A DNA stretch of 64,000 nucleotides from Anaerolineales bacterium (lineage in GTDB: Bacteria > Chloroflexota > Anaerolineae > Anaerolineales > UBA11579): the NCBI GenBank assembly GCA_019454165.1, contig CP075367.1, positions 1,528,805 to 1,592,804 of the forward strand. Reading direction: 5' to 3'. The position numbers and the translations under genes are program-made. The notes beneath the pieces are model-generated. The model worked only from the letters and a program-made list of their open reading frames with translations, did not search any database and was not told the DNA's origin. Positions 1 to 8,207 of the stretch are shown piece by piece (position 1 is the stretch's first letter; each line of letters starts with the position of its first letter).

Positions 1-109
1 CGCGCCCGCCAATCTGGTCGTGCTGGATGCGCCCAATGTGCGCGAGGCGCTGCGCTACCACCGCGCTCCGGTGCACGTGATCAGCCACGGTGCGCTGATC
101 CAGCCATGA
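1..109 (+). CDS. Cytosine deaminase-like amidohydrolase, C-terminal end (partial)
   Basis: Only the last 35 codons are in the window, read from base 2 and ending at TGA 107-109. The stretch LVVLDAPNVREALRYHR followed by VHVISHG resembles the end of cytosine deaminase/N-isopropylammelide-type amidohydrolases, where a final beta-strand region follows the metal-dependent barrel. The stop overlaps the next start (ATGA), so the two genes are probably co-translated. A nucleobase role fits the uracil/xanthine-type permease 2 kb downstream, but none of the catalytic residues are in view, so the exact substrate is inference. Confidence 0.6.
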   Translation, partial: APANLVVLDAPNVREALRYHRAPVHVISHGALIQP

Positions 110-990
110 GCACGGACCGGCGCCTGCGGGCGCTCAGCATCGCCCCCGCTGCCCGCCGCTGGCTGGAAACCACGCAGCAGGCCCGCGTGCTGTATGCCTT
201 TGAAACTGTAGTGAACCTGGTGAACGATGACGCCCAGGTGCTGTCGTTGGTCAGCGCACGGCTGGGCGACGGCCCCTTCTCCATCGTGCTGGAAGCGGTG
301 GACTTTCCCCAAAATACTCACGCCGAAGCCAAGCTGCTCGTATTCGAGAATGGTCTGTGGCTCGATGACTGGCTCATCGACGCAGAAGAAGCGCCGATCT
401 GGCAGCCCGTGCCGGATTGGCACGTACTCCACAACCAGCCTGCCCTGCTAGCAAGCGCAGCACGCCAGATCGCCGCCTTGCTGGGCCAGCACGCCCCGGC
501 CGACAGCCTGGCGCGCCTGGTACTCGACCCGGCCGCCAGCTCGCCGCTGCCGGCCCGCATCCTGCAAGCCGCCGAGCAAAACATTCCGCTCTTGTTTTCG
601 AGCTTGCGTGAGAACGATCAGGCCAAGTTGCGCGAGGCAGCCAAAAAGCTGGCCGGCCTCGGTCCTGGCCTCACCCCGGCGGGCGATGACCTGCTGCTGG
701 GCGCAATGTACGGCCTGTGGGCCACGCGGCCGGCTGCCGCCGCCCAGCAGACTGCGGAACATATCGCCGCCATTGCCACAGAACGCACCCACGCGCTCTC
801 GGCGGCCTGGCTGGCGGCCGGCGCCCGCGGCGAAGCCGCCGCACCTTGGCACCAGCTCATAGACGCCATCCCGGCCCAAGACGCAGCCGCCTTGCAAGCC
901 GCCGTGATGCGCATTCTGCCGACCGGGCACACCTCCGGCGCCGATGCGCTGGGCGGCTTCCTGGGTATCCTGGAAGGATGGCAGGCATGA
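106..990 (+). CDS. DUF2877/AllH-family protein
   Basis: 294 residues. The hallmark is the GLGPGLTPAGDDLLLG segment in the middle of the protein, followed near the C-terminus by a GHTSGADALGGFLG stretch; both are typical of the DUF2877 (AllH) family. AllH is known as a subunit of oxamate carbamoyltransferase in anaerobic allantoin breakdown, but the family is wide and most members are uncharacterised. Here there is no FdrA or AllG partner in view. The start overlaps the stop of the cytosine-deaminase-like gene by ATGA and its own stop overlaps the next gene, giving a three-gene operon. A link to nucleobase or carbamoyl nitrogen metabolism is inferred from this context. Confidence 0.75.
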   Translation: MSTDRRLRALSIAPAARRWLETTQQARVLYAFETVVNLVNDDAQVLSLVSARLGDGPFSIVLEAVDFPQNTHAEAKLLVFENGLWLDDWLIDAEEAPIWQPVPDWHVLHNQPALLASAARQIAALLGQHAPADSLARLVLDPAASSPLPARILQAAEQNIPLLFSSLRENDQAKLREAAKKLAGLGPGLTPAGDDLLLGAMYGLWATRPAAAAQQTAEHIAAIATERTHALSAAWLAAGARGEAAAPWHQLIDAIPAQDAAALQAAVMRILPTGHTSGADALGGFLGILEGWQA

Positions 991-1814
991 TCCTGGTCAC
1001 CGGCGCCAGCGGCAAGACCGGCCGGGTGGTGCTGGCCGCCCTGCAAGCTCACGGCGCGGCCGCCCGCGCCCTAGTGCGCACCCCGCAGCAAGTTCCGGCC
1101 AGCGAAGTCATCCTCGGCGACCTGGCAGATAGTTCCACGATGGCAGCTGCGCTGCAGGGTGTGGATGCGCTTTACCTCATCATGCCGAACATGCATCCGC
1201 ACGAAGCCGAGCTCGGCGCGGCCTGGATCGCGGCGGCCAAGGCTGCCAGCGTGCGCCGCGTTGTATATCACTCGGTGCTGTATCCGCAGATCGAGGCCAT
1301 GCCCCACCACTGGCAGAAGCTGCGCGTGGAAGAAACCCTTATCCAGTCCGGGCTGGACTTCACCATACTGCAGCCGGCCAGCTACATGCAGAACATCCTG
1401 CCTTACCTGCCCTCCATCCGAGCGCACGGCGAGTACCGCGTGCCGTACGCAGTTGATGCGCTCTTCAGCCCAGTCGACTTGGAGGATGTGGCCGCCGCGG
1501 CCGCACGCGTGCTGCTGGAGCCGGGTCACTCCGGCGCGGTCTACCAGCTGGCCGGGCCAGAAGTGCTGAGCTCAGCCGAGATGGCGGCGCAAGTGGCCGC
1601 ACACATCCGCCAGCCCGTGGCCGCGGTGCATCAACCGCTGGATTCTTGGCGATTCAGCAACGCACATCTCCCCGCGTATACGCGCGACACGTTGGCGGCC
1701 ATGTTCGCCTACTACAACACCCACGGGTTCGTAGCTAGCAGTTTTCCCCTCGCCGCCTTACTCAAGCGCGCGCCGTCCAGCTTTGCAGATTTCATGACGC
1801 GCGAGATCATATAA
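987..1814 (+). CDS. NmrA-like NAD(P)-binding reductase
   Basis: 275 residues from ATG 987, chosen because GGAAGG lies 9 nt upstream; an in-frame ATG at 978 has no spacing to that box. The N-terminal MILVTGASGKTGRVV is a Rossmann GxxGxxG nucleotide-binding loop at residues 6-12. The rest (VDALYLIMPNMHPHE, VYHSVLYPQIEAMPHH, then an LQPASYMQN stretch) matches the NmrA/HSCARG atypical short-chain dehydrogenase group, which sense or reduce using NAD(P)H. The classical YxxxK pair is not obvious, as is common in this group. It ends the operon that begins before the window; a strong palindromic terminator follows. Confidence 0.8.
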   Translation: MILVTGASGKTGRVVLAALQAHGAAARALVRTPQQVPASEVILGDLADSSTMAAALQGVDALYLIMPNMHPHEAELGAAWIAAAKAASVRRVVYHSVLYPQIEAMPHHWQKLRVEETLIQSGLDFTILQPASYMQNILPYLPSIRAHGEYRVPYAVDALFSPVDLEDVAAAAARVLLEPGHSGAVYQLAGPEVLSSAEMAAQVAAHIRQPVAAVHQPLDSWRFSNAHLPAYTRDTLAAMFAYYNTHGFVASSFPLAALLKRAPSSFADFMTREII

Positions 1815-1864
1815 AAGAACTCGTCACTGAGTACGATGCAGAAATAGGTCTTTCTTTATCTGGT

Positions 1865-1891
1865 TTTTATCTGTGTTCATCTGTGGACAAT
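1865..1891. repeat. Dispersed ATCTGTGTTCATCTGTGG-type repeat, copy 1
   Basis: The short AT-rich element TTTATCTGTGTTCATCTGTG lies between the NmrA-like gene and its terminator. Variants of the same words recur at about 13.37, 15.39, 20.89, 33.79, 35.06 and 36.22 kb in this window, always at gene ends or between genes. Confidence 0.7.
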
Positions 1892-1900
1892 TTGCCATAA

Positions 1901-1934
1901 AAAAAGAGGAGCAGCCTAGGCTGCTCCTCTTTTT
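1901..1934. terminator. Bidirectional intrinsic terminator
   Basis: A 34-nt perfect palindrome with an A-run on the left and a T-run on the right (core GAGGAGCAGCC/GGCTGCTCCTC). It lies between the convergent NmrA-like and permease genes and can end transcription from both strands. Confidence 0.9.
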
Positions 1935-1950
1935 ACTTCTTGCTTAGCGC

Positions 1951-3375
1951 TTAGCGGCGGCTCTTGGAGCGAGCAGCCTTCTTGACAGCCTTCTTCTTGC
2001 TCGCAGCAGCCTTGCTCTCGCCCTCAGGGGCAAAGATCAGGAACACGGCGTTGAGCAGAATGCCGAGTACAGCCGCGGTGGCAATCGCCGGCAGACCGCT
2101 GGGGAAGATCCCCTGCAGGAACGGGATCGGCAGGAAGCCGCCCTCGTAGCCGATGTTGCCACCGATGCCTACCACCATGATGGTGGCGCCAACGGCCAGG
2201 TTGCGCGGGTCGAACATGCTGACCTTGTGCTCCTGCATCAGGGCGATGCCCTGCATGCCGATCACACCGAACAGGTAGATGGCCAAACCACCGCTGACCG
2301 CCAGAGGCACGGCGCTCACCAGAGCAGCCAGCTTGCCGACGAAGGCCAGCAGGATGGAAATGGCGCCCGCCGCGATCAGGGCCGGGCCGGAGTAGTTGCG
2401 GGTGATCGCCATCAGCGAGTTGTTCTCGCCGTAGTTGGTGCCGGCGGTTGCACCCAGCAAACCGTTGGTGAAGTCACCCACACCATCCAGGATCAGGTTG
2501 AAGCCAACGTGCTTGTCCAGTTCATACTTCTTGGCGCGGCGCTCCTCAGCGAAGCGGTCCACGTACAGGCTGATCTGATACAGGTGCGCAGTGGATTCCG
2601 GGATCGTGGCGATCGCCATGATAGCGATGCTGAACACCGCGGTCGCCACAAAGGCGCCACCGAAGGCAGGGAAGGTGAAGTGCGGCATCTGGAACAGCGG
2701 GGCAGCGCCCACACCAGCGAAGCTCACCGAGCCGGCGTCAAGCACGGCCGAGAGCACGAAACCGGCAACAGCGCCGAGCAGCACGGGCAGCATGCCCAAA
2801 AAGCCGCGGTTCTGCAGATACACCGAGAACAAAATGGTGACCAGCAGAGTGCCGAGCGAAACCGCCCAGTTGGCGCCAGCCATGCCCAAAGCAGCGAAGG
2901 CCAGACCGAAACCGATGATGGCGGCCACGGAGCCGGTCACTACCGGGGGCAGCACCTTGTCGAGCGCGCTCTTACCAACCGAGCGGATGATGAAGCCCAG
3001 CACGATGTTGAGCAAACCGGTCACGATGATGCCGGCCTGCATGGTGCTGATCACATTGTCCGGAGCGGGCACACCGAAGGCCGGCGCAGCGCCGGTCATG
3101 GCGGTGACCACGGCGACGTACGCTGCAATGTAGCTGAAGCTTGAGCCGTAGTACAGGGGGATGAACTTGCCGATGCCCATCTTGGACAGCATGAGCGCCA
3201 CGATGGTGGAAACACCGGAAGCGAACAGCACAGTGTTGACGTGGAAGCCACACAAAGCAGCCACCAAAACGGTGGCCGGGAACATGGTCAAAACGTGCTG
3301 AAAGCCCAAAAGAATAAGCTGACCCGTGGGCGGGGTCTCATTAGGCAAATAGCCCATGCGCTGATTAGCAGCCAT
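1951..3375 (-). CDS. Uracil/xanthine permease (NCS2 family)
   Basis: 474 residues. The start at 3375 is set by a GAGGAGA ribosome binding site about 6 nt upstream; longer in-frame extensions have none. The protein is almost entirely hydrophobic, with about 12-14 membrane segments, beginning with ILLGFQHVLTMFPATV, the usual first helix of nucleobase:cation symporter-2 proteins. The NCS2 signature region reads TNYGENNSLMAITRN, and the glutamate-containing helix 8 region reads AIATIPESTAHLYQI; both are substrate-site regions in UraA. It should import uracil or a related nucleobase across the inner membrane with a cation. The last 20 or so residues are a Lys/Ala/Ser/Arg-rich tail unusual for the family. 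Context with a cytosine-deaminase-like gene favours a pyrimidine. Confidence 0.9.
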   Translation of the reverse strand: MAANQRMGYLPNETPPTGQLILLGFQHVLTMFPATVLVAALCGFHVNTVLFASGVSTIVALMLSKMGIGKFIPLYYGSSFSYIAAYVAVVTAMTGAAPAFGVPAPDNVISTMQAGIIVTGLLNIVLGFIIRSVGKSALDKVLPPVVTGSVAAIIGFGLAFAALGMAGANWAVSLGTLLVTILFSVYLQNRGFLGMLPVLLGAVAGFVLSAVLDAGSVSFAGVGAAPLFQMPHFTFPAFGGAFVATAVFSIAIMAIATIPESTAHLYQISLYVDRFAEERRAKKYELDKHVGFNLILDGVGDFTNGLLGATAGTNYGENNSLMAITRNYSGPALIAAGAISILLAFVGKLAALVSAVPLAVSGGLAIYLFGVIGMQGIALMQEHKVSMFDPRNLAVGATIMVVGIGGNIGYEGGFLPIPFLQGIFPSGLPAIATAAVLGILLNAVFLIFAPEGESKAAASKKKAVKKAARSKSRR

Positions 3376-3554
3376 ATACTCTCCTCGTTGATAGTGAATA
3401 AAAGCGGGACCTAAAAATGGGAATAACAGTATGCAAGACGCCCCCACGCACCTCCTTCTTTGCAAAGATGTTCAACATACTGCAAATTTACAACCCAGCA
3501 AAATGGCAAAAGCTACGCAAAAAGATCATAGAATATTTGAACTATAATGAGCCC
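3376..3554. other. AT-rich divergent promoter region
   Basis: About 180 bp, markedly richer in A/T than its surroundings, between the divergent permease and CoA-transferase genes. The permease side carries a leader with a Shine-Dalgarno; the CoA-transferase side carries a -10 box directly before ATG. Reading frames through this stretch are not supported as coding. Confidence 0.6.
3543..3548 (+). promoter_or_regulatory. -10 box for a leaderless transcript
   Basis: A perfect TATAAT ends 6 nt before ATG 3555. With the usual 6-8 nt from -10 to +1, transcription would start at or next to the start codon, and no Shine-Dalgarno is present. Confidence 0.55.
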
Positions 3555-4760
3555 ATGGCTGAGAAAATGACTGGAATGCTCGATGGAATTCGGGTGCTGG
3601 ACCTCACTCGCGTGCTGGCCGGCCCCTACTGCACGATGCTACTAGGGGACATGGGGGCCGATGTCATCAAGGTTGAGGCGCCCGGCAAGGGCGACGACAC
3701 CCGCCAATGGGGGCCTCCGTTCACTGAGGGCGGTATCTCTGCCTATTTCATCTCGGCCAACCGCAACAAACGCAGCCTGACCCTGAACCTAAAGAGCCCC
3801 AAGGGTCTCGAGATCCTGCGCCAGCTCATCGCCGCCAGCGATGTGCTAGTGGAGAACTTCAAACCCGGTACCCTGGAGCGCATGGGCTTGGACTATCCTG
3901 CGCTGCAAACCCTGCGCCCTGACCTGATCTACTGCACCATCAGCGGTTACGGCTACAGCGGGCCAGACAGCCACAAGCCTGGCTATGACTTCATCGCCCA
4001 GGCCCGCGGCGGCCTGATGAGCATCACCGGCCCCGCCGATGGCGAGCCGGTACGTGTGGGCCTGGCCATCGCCGACCTGCTTTCGGGAATTTATGCGTGC
4101 AATGCGATCACTGCCGCGCTTTTCGCACGCGAACGCCAAAAAACCGGCCAGCGCATCGACATTTCGCTGTTCGATGCACAGGTCGGCACGCTGTCCTACG
4201 TGGCCAGCAATTACCTCGTCTCCGGCAAGCCGCCGCGCCGCTATGGCAACGGGCACCCCAACATCGTGCCGTATCAGTCCTTCAAGGGCAGCGATGGCTA
4301 CTTCGCCTTTGCCAGCGGCAACGACGGCCAGTGGAGCAAGTTCTGCGCGGCGGCCGGCCACCCGGAGTTGGCCCAGGACGAGCGCTTCGCCACCAACCCA
4401 AAGCGGGTCGAGAACCGCGACGCCCTCATCCCGCTGCTGGAGGAACTGTTCGCCACCCGGCCGGTGGCCGAGTGGCTGGTGCTATGTGAGCAGGCCGGCG
4501 TCCCCGCCGGCCCCATCAACACAGTCGATCAGGTCTTCGCCGATCCTCAGGTCCTGGCGCGCGAGATGGTGCTGCAGGGCCAGCTCAGCAACGGCGAAGC
4601 CATTGATATGCTCGCCTCGCCGCTCAAAGTGCCCACCAGCCCCATGCAGCTGCGCTACCCGCCGCCCGCCCTTGGCGAGCACACCGCAGACATTCTCCAG
4701 TCTGAGCTGGGTATTGATGAAACCGCTATCCAGCAGCTCAAAGAACAAGGTGTGATCTAA
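3555..4760 (+). CDS. Family III CoA transferase (CaiB/BaiF)
   Basis: 401 residues from ATG 3555, chosen because TATAAT lies 6 nt upstream; ATGs at 3567 and 3576 are alternatives. The N-terminal LDGIRVLDLTRVLAGPYCTM followed by LGDMGADVIKVE is diagnostic for CaiB/BaiF enzymes, which move CoA between carboxylic acids. RNKRSLTLNLKSPKG and VENFKPG are further family motifs. The aspartate of IADLLSG appears to match the catalytic Asp of the family. The substrate cannot be read from sequence; carnitine, formate/oxalate, succinate and methylacyl donors are all known. It is followed by dinB with a 37-nt gap. Confidence 0.88.
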   Translation: MAEKMTGMLDGIRVLDLTRVLAGPYCTMLLGDMGADVIKVEAPGKGDDTRQWGPPFTEGGISAYFISANRNKRSLTLNLKSPKGLEILRQLIAASDVLVENFKPGTLERMGLDYPALQTLRPDLIYCTISGYGYSGPDSHKPGYDFIAQARGGLMSITGPADGEPVRVGLAIADLLSGIYACNAITAALFARERQKTGQRIDISLFDAQVGTLSYVASNYLVSGKPPRRYGNGHPNIVPYQSFKGSDGYFAFASGNDGQWSKFCAAAGHPELAQDERFATNPKRVENRDALIPLLEELFATRPVAEWLVLCEQAGVPAGPINTVDQVFADPQVLAREMVLQGQLSNGEAIDMLASPLKVPTSPMQLRYPPPALGEHTADILQSELGIDETAIQQLKEQGVI

Positions 4761-4797
4761 ACCTCGCATCCTTTGTGGCTATACGCAATCGGGTCTT

Positions 4798-6021
4798 ATG
4801 TCCGCTGAGACGCCCTCCACGCCCCGCACCATCATCCACCTCGATCTCGACGCGTTCTTCTGCGCGGTAGAAGAGCTACGTGACCCCAGCCTGCGTGGCA
4901 TCCCCTTCGCGGTGGGCGGCAGCCCCGAAGGCCGCGGCGTCGTAGCCACCTGCTCCTACGCGGCGCGCAAGTTCGGCGTCCACTCCGCCATGCCCATGTC
5001 CCGCGCCCTGCGCCTATGCCCTGAGCTCAAGATCGTGCGCCATCACTTCCGCGATTACACCGATATGTCCCGCAAGGTGATGGATCTATTGGGCAGCTAC
5101 TCCGACATGGTGCAGCCCATCTCGATCGACGAAGCCTTTGTGGATATCAGTCACCTGCCTGAGCCAGGCCTTGTGTACGCCAAGCAACTGCAAACCCAGA
5201 TCCGCGATCATCTACACTTGCCCTCCTCACTCGGCGTTGCCAGCAACAAGCTGGTCGCCAAAGTGGCCACCAACGTCGGCAAGGCCAGCGTCAAAACCGG
5301 CAACTATCCTTTCGCCATCCAGGTCGTGCCACACGGGCAGGAGGCTACCTTCCTTGCCCCCTTGCCCAGCGATGCGCTGTGGGGCATTGGCCCCAAGACC
5401 GCCGAGCGGCTGGCCGGGCTGGGCATCCACACTGTCGGTGATATTGCCCGCTATCCGCTGCAAGACCTGGTGCGCTTGCTGGGCCAGACCGGCTCAGCGC
5501 TGCACTTCCGCGCCCAGGGTATTGACGACAGCCCGGTGCACGTCAGCCATGAAACCAAATCCGTCAGTCATGAAGAAACCTTCGCGCGTGACGTTAGCAA
5601 CGAAGCCGAATTGATGCAGGTGCTCAGCGAGCAATGCGTCTCGATCAGCAAGCAACTACGCAAGTTGAATTTGCACTGCAGCACGGTCGCCATCAAGATC
5701 CGCTGGCCTGATTTCAGCACCATTGGCCGCCAGCTCACCTTGCCCGATCCCACCTCAGACCCCAAGCTCATCGAGGAGGCAGCCCGCAAGCTCTGGGCGG
5801 CCCACTGGAAGGCCGGCCGCAAAGTACGCTTGCTGGGCGTGCGCGCCAGCAACCTGACCCCGCCCAGCTTCCAGCCCAAACTGTGGGATTGGGATCCGAA
5901 AGAGTTCGAGAAAAAAGAGCGCCTGGATACCGCCCTCAAGACCGTGCAGGAACGCTTTGGCGCCGGCAGCCTGGTAGCCGCCAGCGGGCTGCACGACAAG
6001 ACCAAAGGCCAGCCCGAATGA
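4798..6021 (+). CDS. dinB: DNA polymerase IV (Y-family translesion polymerase)
   Basis: 407 residues. The palm motif HLDLDAFFCAVEEL (first catalytic Asp residues) and the second acidic motif SIDEAFVDIS are both present, with CSYAARKFGVHSAMPM between them. A helix-hairpin-helix follows (LWGIGPKTAERLAGLGI) and then a little-finger domain (ETFARDVSNEAEL). The length is slightly above the 350-residue norm. No clear beta-clamp QLxLF peptide is visible at the very C-terminus, though SNLTPPSFQPKLWDWD could stand in. The enzyme bypasses lesions at stalled forks. The next gene overlaps by ATGA, so the two are translationally coupled. A TATACG box lies 12 nt before ATG. Confidence 0.95.
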   Translation: MSAETPSTPRTIIHLDLDAFFCAVEELRDPSLRGIPFAVGGSPEGRGVVATCSYAARKFGVHSAMPMSRALRLCPELKIVRHHFRDYTDMSRKVMDLLGSYSDMVQPISIDEAFVDISHLPEPGLVYAKQLQTQIRDHLHLPSSLGVASNKLVAKVATNVGKASVKTGNYPFAIQVVPHGQEATFLAPLPSDALWGIGPKTAERLAGLGIHTVGDIARYPLQDLVRLLGQTGSALHFRAQGIDDSPVHVSHETKSVSHEETFARDVSNEAELMQVLSEQCVSISKQLRKLNLHCSTVAIKIRWPDFSTIGRQLTLPDPTSDPKLIEEAARKLWAAHWKAGRKVRLLGVRASNLTPPSFQPKLWDWDPKEFEKKERLDTALKTVQERFGAGSLVAASGLHDKTKGQPE

Positions 6022-6713
6022 TGCAGCCCGGCACCCACATAGGCACCCTCACCGAGCAGAGCCTGCACGCGGGGCTCAAAAACTGGCTGGCCAAGCCGGG
6101 CGATGCGCTCGAGCAGCGCGTCGACGGCTACCAGATCGATATCGTGCGCGGCGAAATGTTGATCGAGATCCAAACCGCTAACTTCAGCGCCCTCAAGACC
6201 AAGCTGGGCAAGCTATTGCAGACCCACAAGGTGCTGCTAGTCCACCCCATCGCTGAAAGCAAATGGATCGTGCGCCAAACCAAGCGCGGCCGCCAGATCG
6301 CACGGCGCAAATCGCCCAAACGCGGGCGCATCGAAGACCTGTTCGGCGAGCTGCTCTACATTCCCCAGCTGGCCGCCCATCCCAACTTCAGCTGCATGGC
6401 CCTGTTCACCCACCAGGAGGAGATCTGGCGCGATGACGGCCGCGGCAGCTGGACCCGCAAGCACTGGAGCATTGCCGACCGCCAGCTGCTCAAGGTCACC
6501 AGCAGCCAGCGCTTTGACGGCCTGCAAGATTATCTTGGCCTCATCCCGGGTGGGCTGCCCACCCCATTCACCCACAAGCAGCTCGCCAAAGCAATGGGAG
6601 CGCCGGTGTGGATGACGACCCGCATGAGCTACTGCTTGCGCAAGATGGGCGCGCTGGAAAGCGTAGGCAAACAGGGGCAATCCCTGCTGCTGGCGCCGTG
6701 CGCATTGAGTTAA
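6018..6713 (+). CDS. Uncharacterised protein coupled to dinB, PD-(D/E)XK-like N-terminus
   Basis: 231 residues from ATG 6018 (a second ATG follows at 6021), overlapping the dinB stop. Residues about 5-75 carry the order E...D...ExQ...K (EQRVDGYQIDIVRGEMLIEIQTANF, shown only in part: DIVRGEMLIEIQT, then ALKTKLGKLL). This resembles the catalytic core of PD-(D/E)XK nucleases. The middle is very basic (KRGRQIARRKSPKRGR), suiting nucleic-acid contact, and the C-terminal 70 residues (PFTHKQLAKAMGAPVWMTTRMSYCLRKMG, in part TRMSYCLRKMG) look like a winged helix. I recognise no named family. A role in DNA repair or processing beside Pol IV is inference. Confidence 0.6.
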   Translation: MMQPGTHIGTLTEQSLHAGLKNWLAKPGDALEQRVDGYQIDIVRGEMLIEIQTANFSALKTKLGKLLQTHKVLLVHPIAESKWIVRQTKRGRQIARRKSPKRGRIEDLFGELLYIPQLAAHPNFSCMALFTHQEEIWRDDGRGSWTRKHWSIADRQLLKVTSSQRFDGLQDYLGLIPGGLPTPFTHKQLAKAMGAPVWMTTRMSYCLRKMGALESVGKQGQSLLLAPCALS

Positions 6714-6716
6714 ACC

Positions 6717-6744
6717 AAAAAATCGGCCTAAAGGCCGATTTTTT
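6717..6744. terminator. Bidirectional intrinsic terminator
   Basis: AATCGGCC, a four-base loop and GGCCGATT form an 8-bp stem flanked by A-run and T-run. It lies between the plus-strand dinB operon and the minus-strand tRNA-His and can serve both. Confidence 0.85.
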
Positions 6745-6749
6745 CTCAG

Positions 6750-6823
6750 GGTGGATGACGGGAATCGAACCCGCAACCACCGCATCCACAATGCGGTGCT
6801 CTGCCAATTGAGCTACATCCACC
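6750..6823 (-). tRNA. tRNA-His (GTG)
   Basis: Read on the minus strand it starts GGTGGATGTAGCTC, has anticodon loop TTGTGGA (anticodon GTG), a T-loop GGGTTCGATTCC and ends CATCCACC. The extra 5' G pairs with discriminator C73, the identity feature of tRNA-His. CCA is not encoded. It lies 42 nt after hisS on the same strand. Confidence 0.95.
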
Positions 6824-6865
6824 AAGAAGGCGCTATTTTATCACGGAGATTCGTTGCCCGTGCAG

Positions 6866-8131
6866 CTAGGCGCTCAGCTTGCTTAGCTCCGCCGCCAATT
6901 GCGCCCGCGATACACTGCGCTGGTCACCACTGCGCAGATCCTTCACACTCACCATGTCCTGCGCGATCTCGTCCGGTCCCAGCACCAGCACCACCTGCGC
7001 CCCGCTGCGGTCAGCCTGCTTGAACTGCTTCTGCAGTTTGTCCGGTTGCAGGTGGCTGGTGACCTTGAGGCCTGCAGCCCGCAGCTCGGTCGCCAAGGCC
7101 AGCGAGGCGGCCAGGCCGGCATCGTCAAACACGGTGACGTAGATCGGCGCCCGCCCGCTGACATCCGGCGCGTGGCCCAGCGCCTGCAGCAGCAGGCTGA
7201 TGACCACATTACCCACCGCGAAGCCTACGGCCGGCACGGGCTCGCCACCGACCGCGTTCACCAGGTCGTTGTAGCGCCCGCCGCCAAAAATGGCACGGAA
7301 CTCGCCGGCGGTGTCCCAGGCTTCGAAAACGGTGCCGGTGTAATAGTCCAACCCGCGGATGATATGCGGCGCATAGCGCACATAGTCTGCCGCTCCCTGG
7401 GCTTCCACGGCCCTGAAGAAGCGCTGCAGCGACTCAGACTTCTGCCACAGATCCTGGTTGCCCAGCAGCTTCTCAACGCCCAGCATCTGGGCCGCATCCA
7501 AGCCTAGCTCCTTGCCGCGCTCCTGCCAGGCTTCGGCGCTCAGCTTGTCCTTGCGGTCGATCAGGCCAAAGACTTCACTGCGCAACGCACCGGCGATCCC
7601 CAGGCTTTCCAACTCCGCTTGCATCAATTGGCGATTGTTGACCAGGATCTGGGCCTCATTAGCGCCCAGGCCAATCGTCTTGAGGAAGCTGGCCGCGATC
7701 GTGGCCAGCTCCGCATCCGCCTCGGGCGAATCCTCGCCCACCATGTCAATGTTCCACTGGAAGAACTCGCGCGTGCGGCCCTTCTGTGGCTTCTCGTAAC
7801 GCCAAAACGGCCCGAACGACCACCAGCGCAGCGGGTAAGTCAGCTGGCGCTGGCGTGTGGCCACCATGCGTGCCAAAGTCGGCGTAAGCTCAGGGCGCAG
7901 CGTGATGCGTTCGCCGCCGCGGTCTTCAAATACGTACGACTGCTTCTCCACCAGCTCGGCGCCGGATTTGGCGGCGTACAGCTCAAAGCGCTCCAGGAAC
8001 GGGCCGTCGTATTCCTGATAGCCGAAGGATTCAGACACCTGGCGCATCCTGGCGTACAGCCAGGAGCGCACAGCCATTTCTTCCGGGTAATAGTCTTGCG
8101 TGCCGCGCACGGCTTGAATAATGTTGGCCAT
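6866..8131 (-). CDS. hisS: Histidyl-tRNA synthetase
   Basis: 421 residues, the normal size for bacterial HisRS. It starts MANIIQAVRGTQDYYPEE, the class II synthetase N-terminus of HisRS. Motif 2 region is FWRYEKPQKGRTREFFQWN, the histidine-A box is LDYYTGTVFE and motif 3 is IFGGGRYNDL. The C-terminal anticodon-binding domain begins near residue 320 (RAPIYVTVFDDAG). ATG 8131 is chosen over an upstream in-frame codon because the conserved start falls there. A TAAAAT box lies 8 nt before ATG and no Shine-Dalgarno is visible. Its own cognate tRNA follows at once on the same strand, so enzyme and tRNA may share a transcript. Confidence 0.96.
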   Translation of the reverse strand: MANIIQAVRGTQDYYPEEMAVRSWLYARMRQVSESFGYQEYDGPFLERFELYAAKSGAELVEKQSYVFEDRGGERITLRPELTPTLARMVATRQRQLTYPLRWWSFGPFWRYEKPQKGRTREFFQWNIDMVGEDSPEADAELATIAASFLKTIGLGANEAQILVNNRQLMQAELESLGIAGALRSEVFGLIDRKDKLSAEAWQERGKELGLDAAQMLGVEKLLGNQDLWQKSESLQRFFRAVEAQGAADYVRYAPHIIRGLDYYTGTVFEAWDTAGEFRAIFGGGRYNDLVNAVGGEPVPAVGFAVGNVVISLLLQALGHAPDVSGRAPIYVTVFDDAGLAASLALATELRAAGLKVTSHLQPDKLQKQFKQADRSGAQVVLVLGPDEIAQDMVSVKDLRSGDQRSVSRAQLAAELSKLSA

Positions 8132-8139
8132 GATGGCGC

Positions 8140-8145
8140 ATTTTA
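8140..8145 (-). promoter_or_regulatory. -10-like box of hisS
   Basis: TAAAAT on the minus strand ends 8 nt before the hisS ATG with no ribosome binding site between, consistent with a very short or absent leader. Confidence 0.4.
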
Positions 8146-8207
8146 GCATGCGCATACAACGGATGCAGCGCTTACCTCAGGTAGAATCCATGTTCACCGG
8201 AGGCAGC

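Noticed and set aside
717..986. Apparent fusion of 90 extra residues to the NmrA-like protein
   Set aside because: The stretch is an out-of-frame reading of the DUF2877 gene; the Rossmann start and ribosome binding site place the start at 987.
2227..3144. A 305-codon frame antisense to the permease
   Set aside because: Gly/His/Glu/Gln-rich shadow of hydrophobic codons on the real strand.
6568..6825. Short proteins reading through the tRNA-His region (for example VDVAQLAEHRIVDAVVAG)
   Set aside because: This is the well-known false protein produced by translating a tRNA gene.
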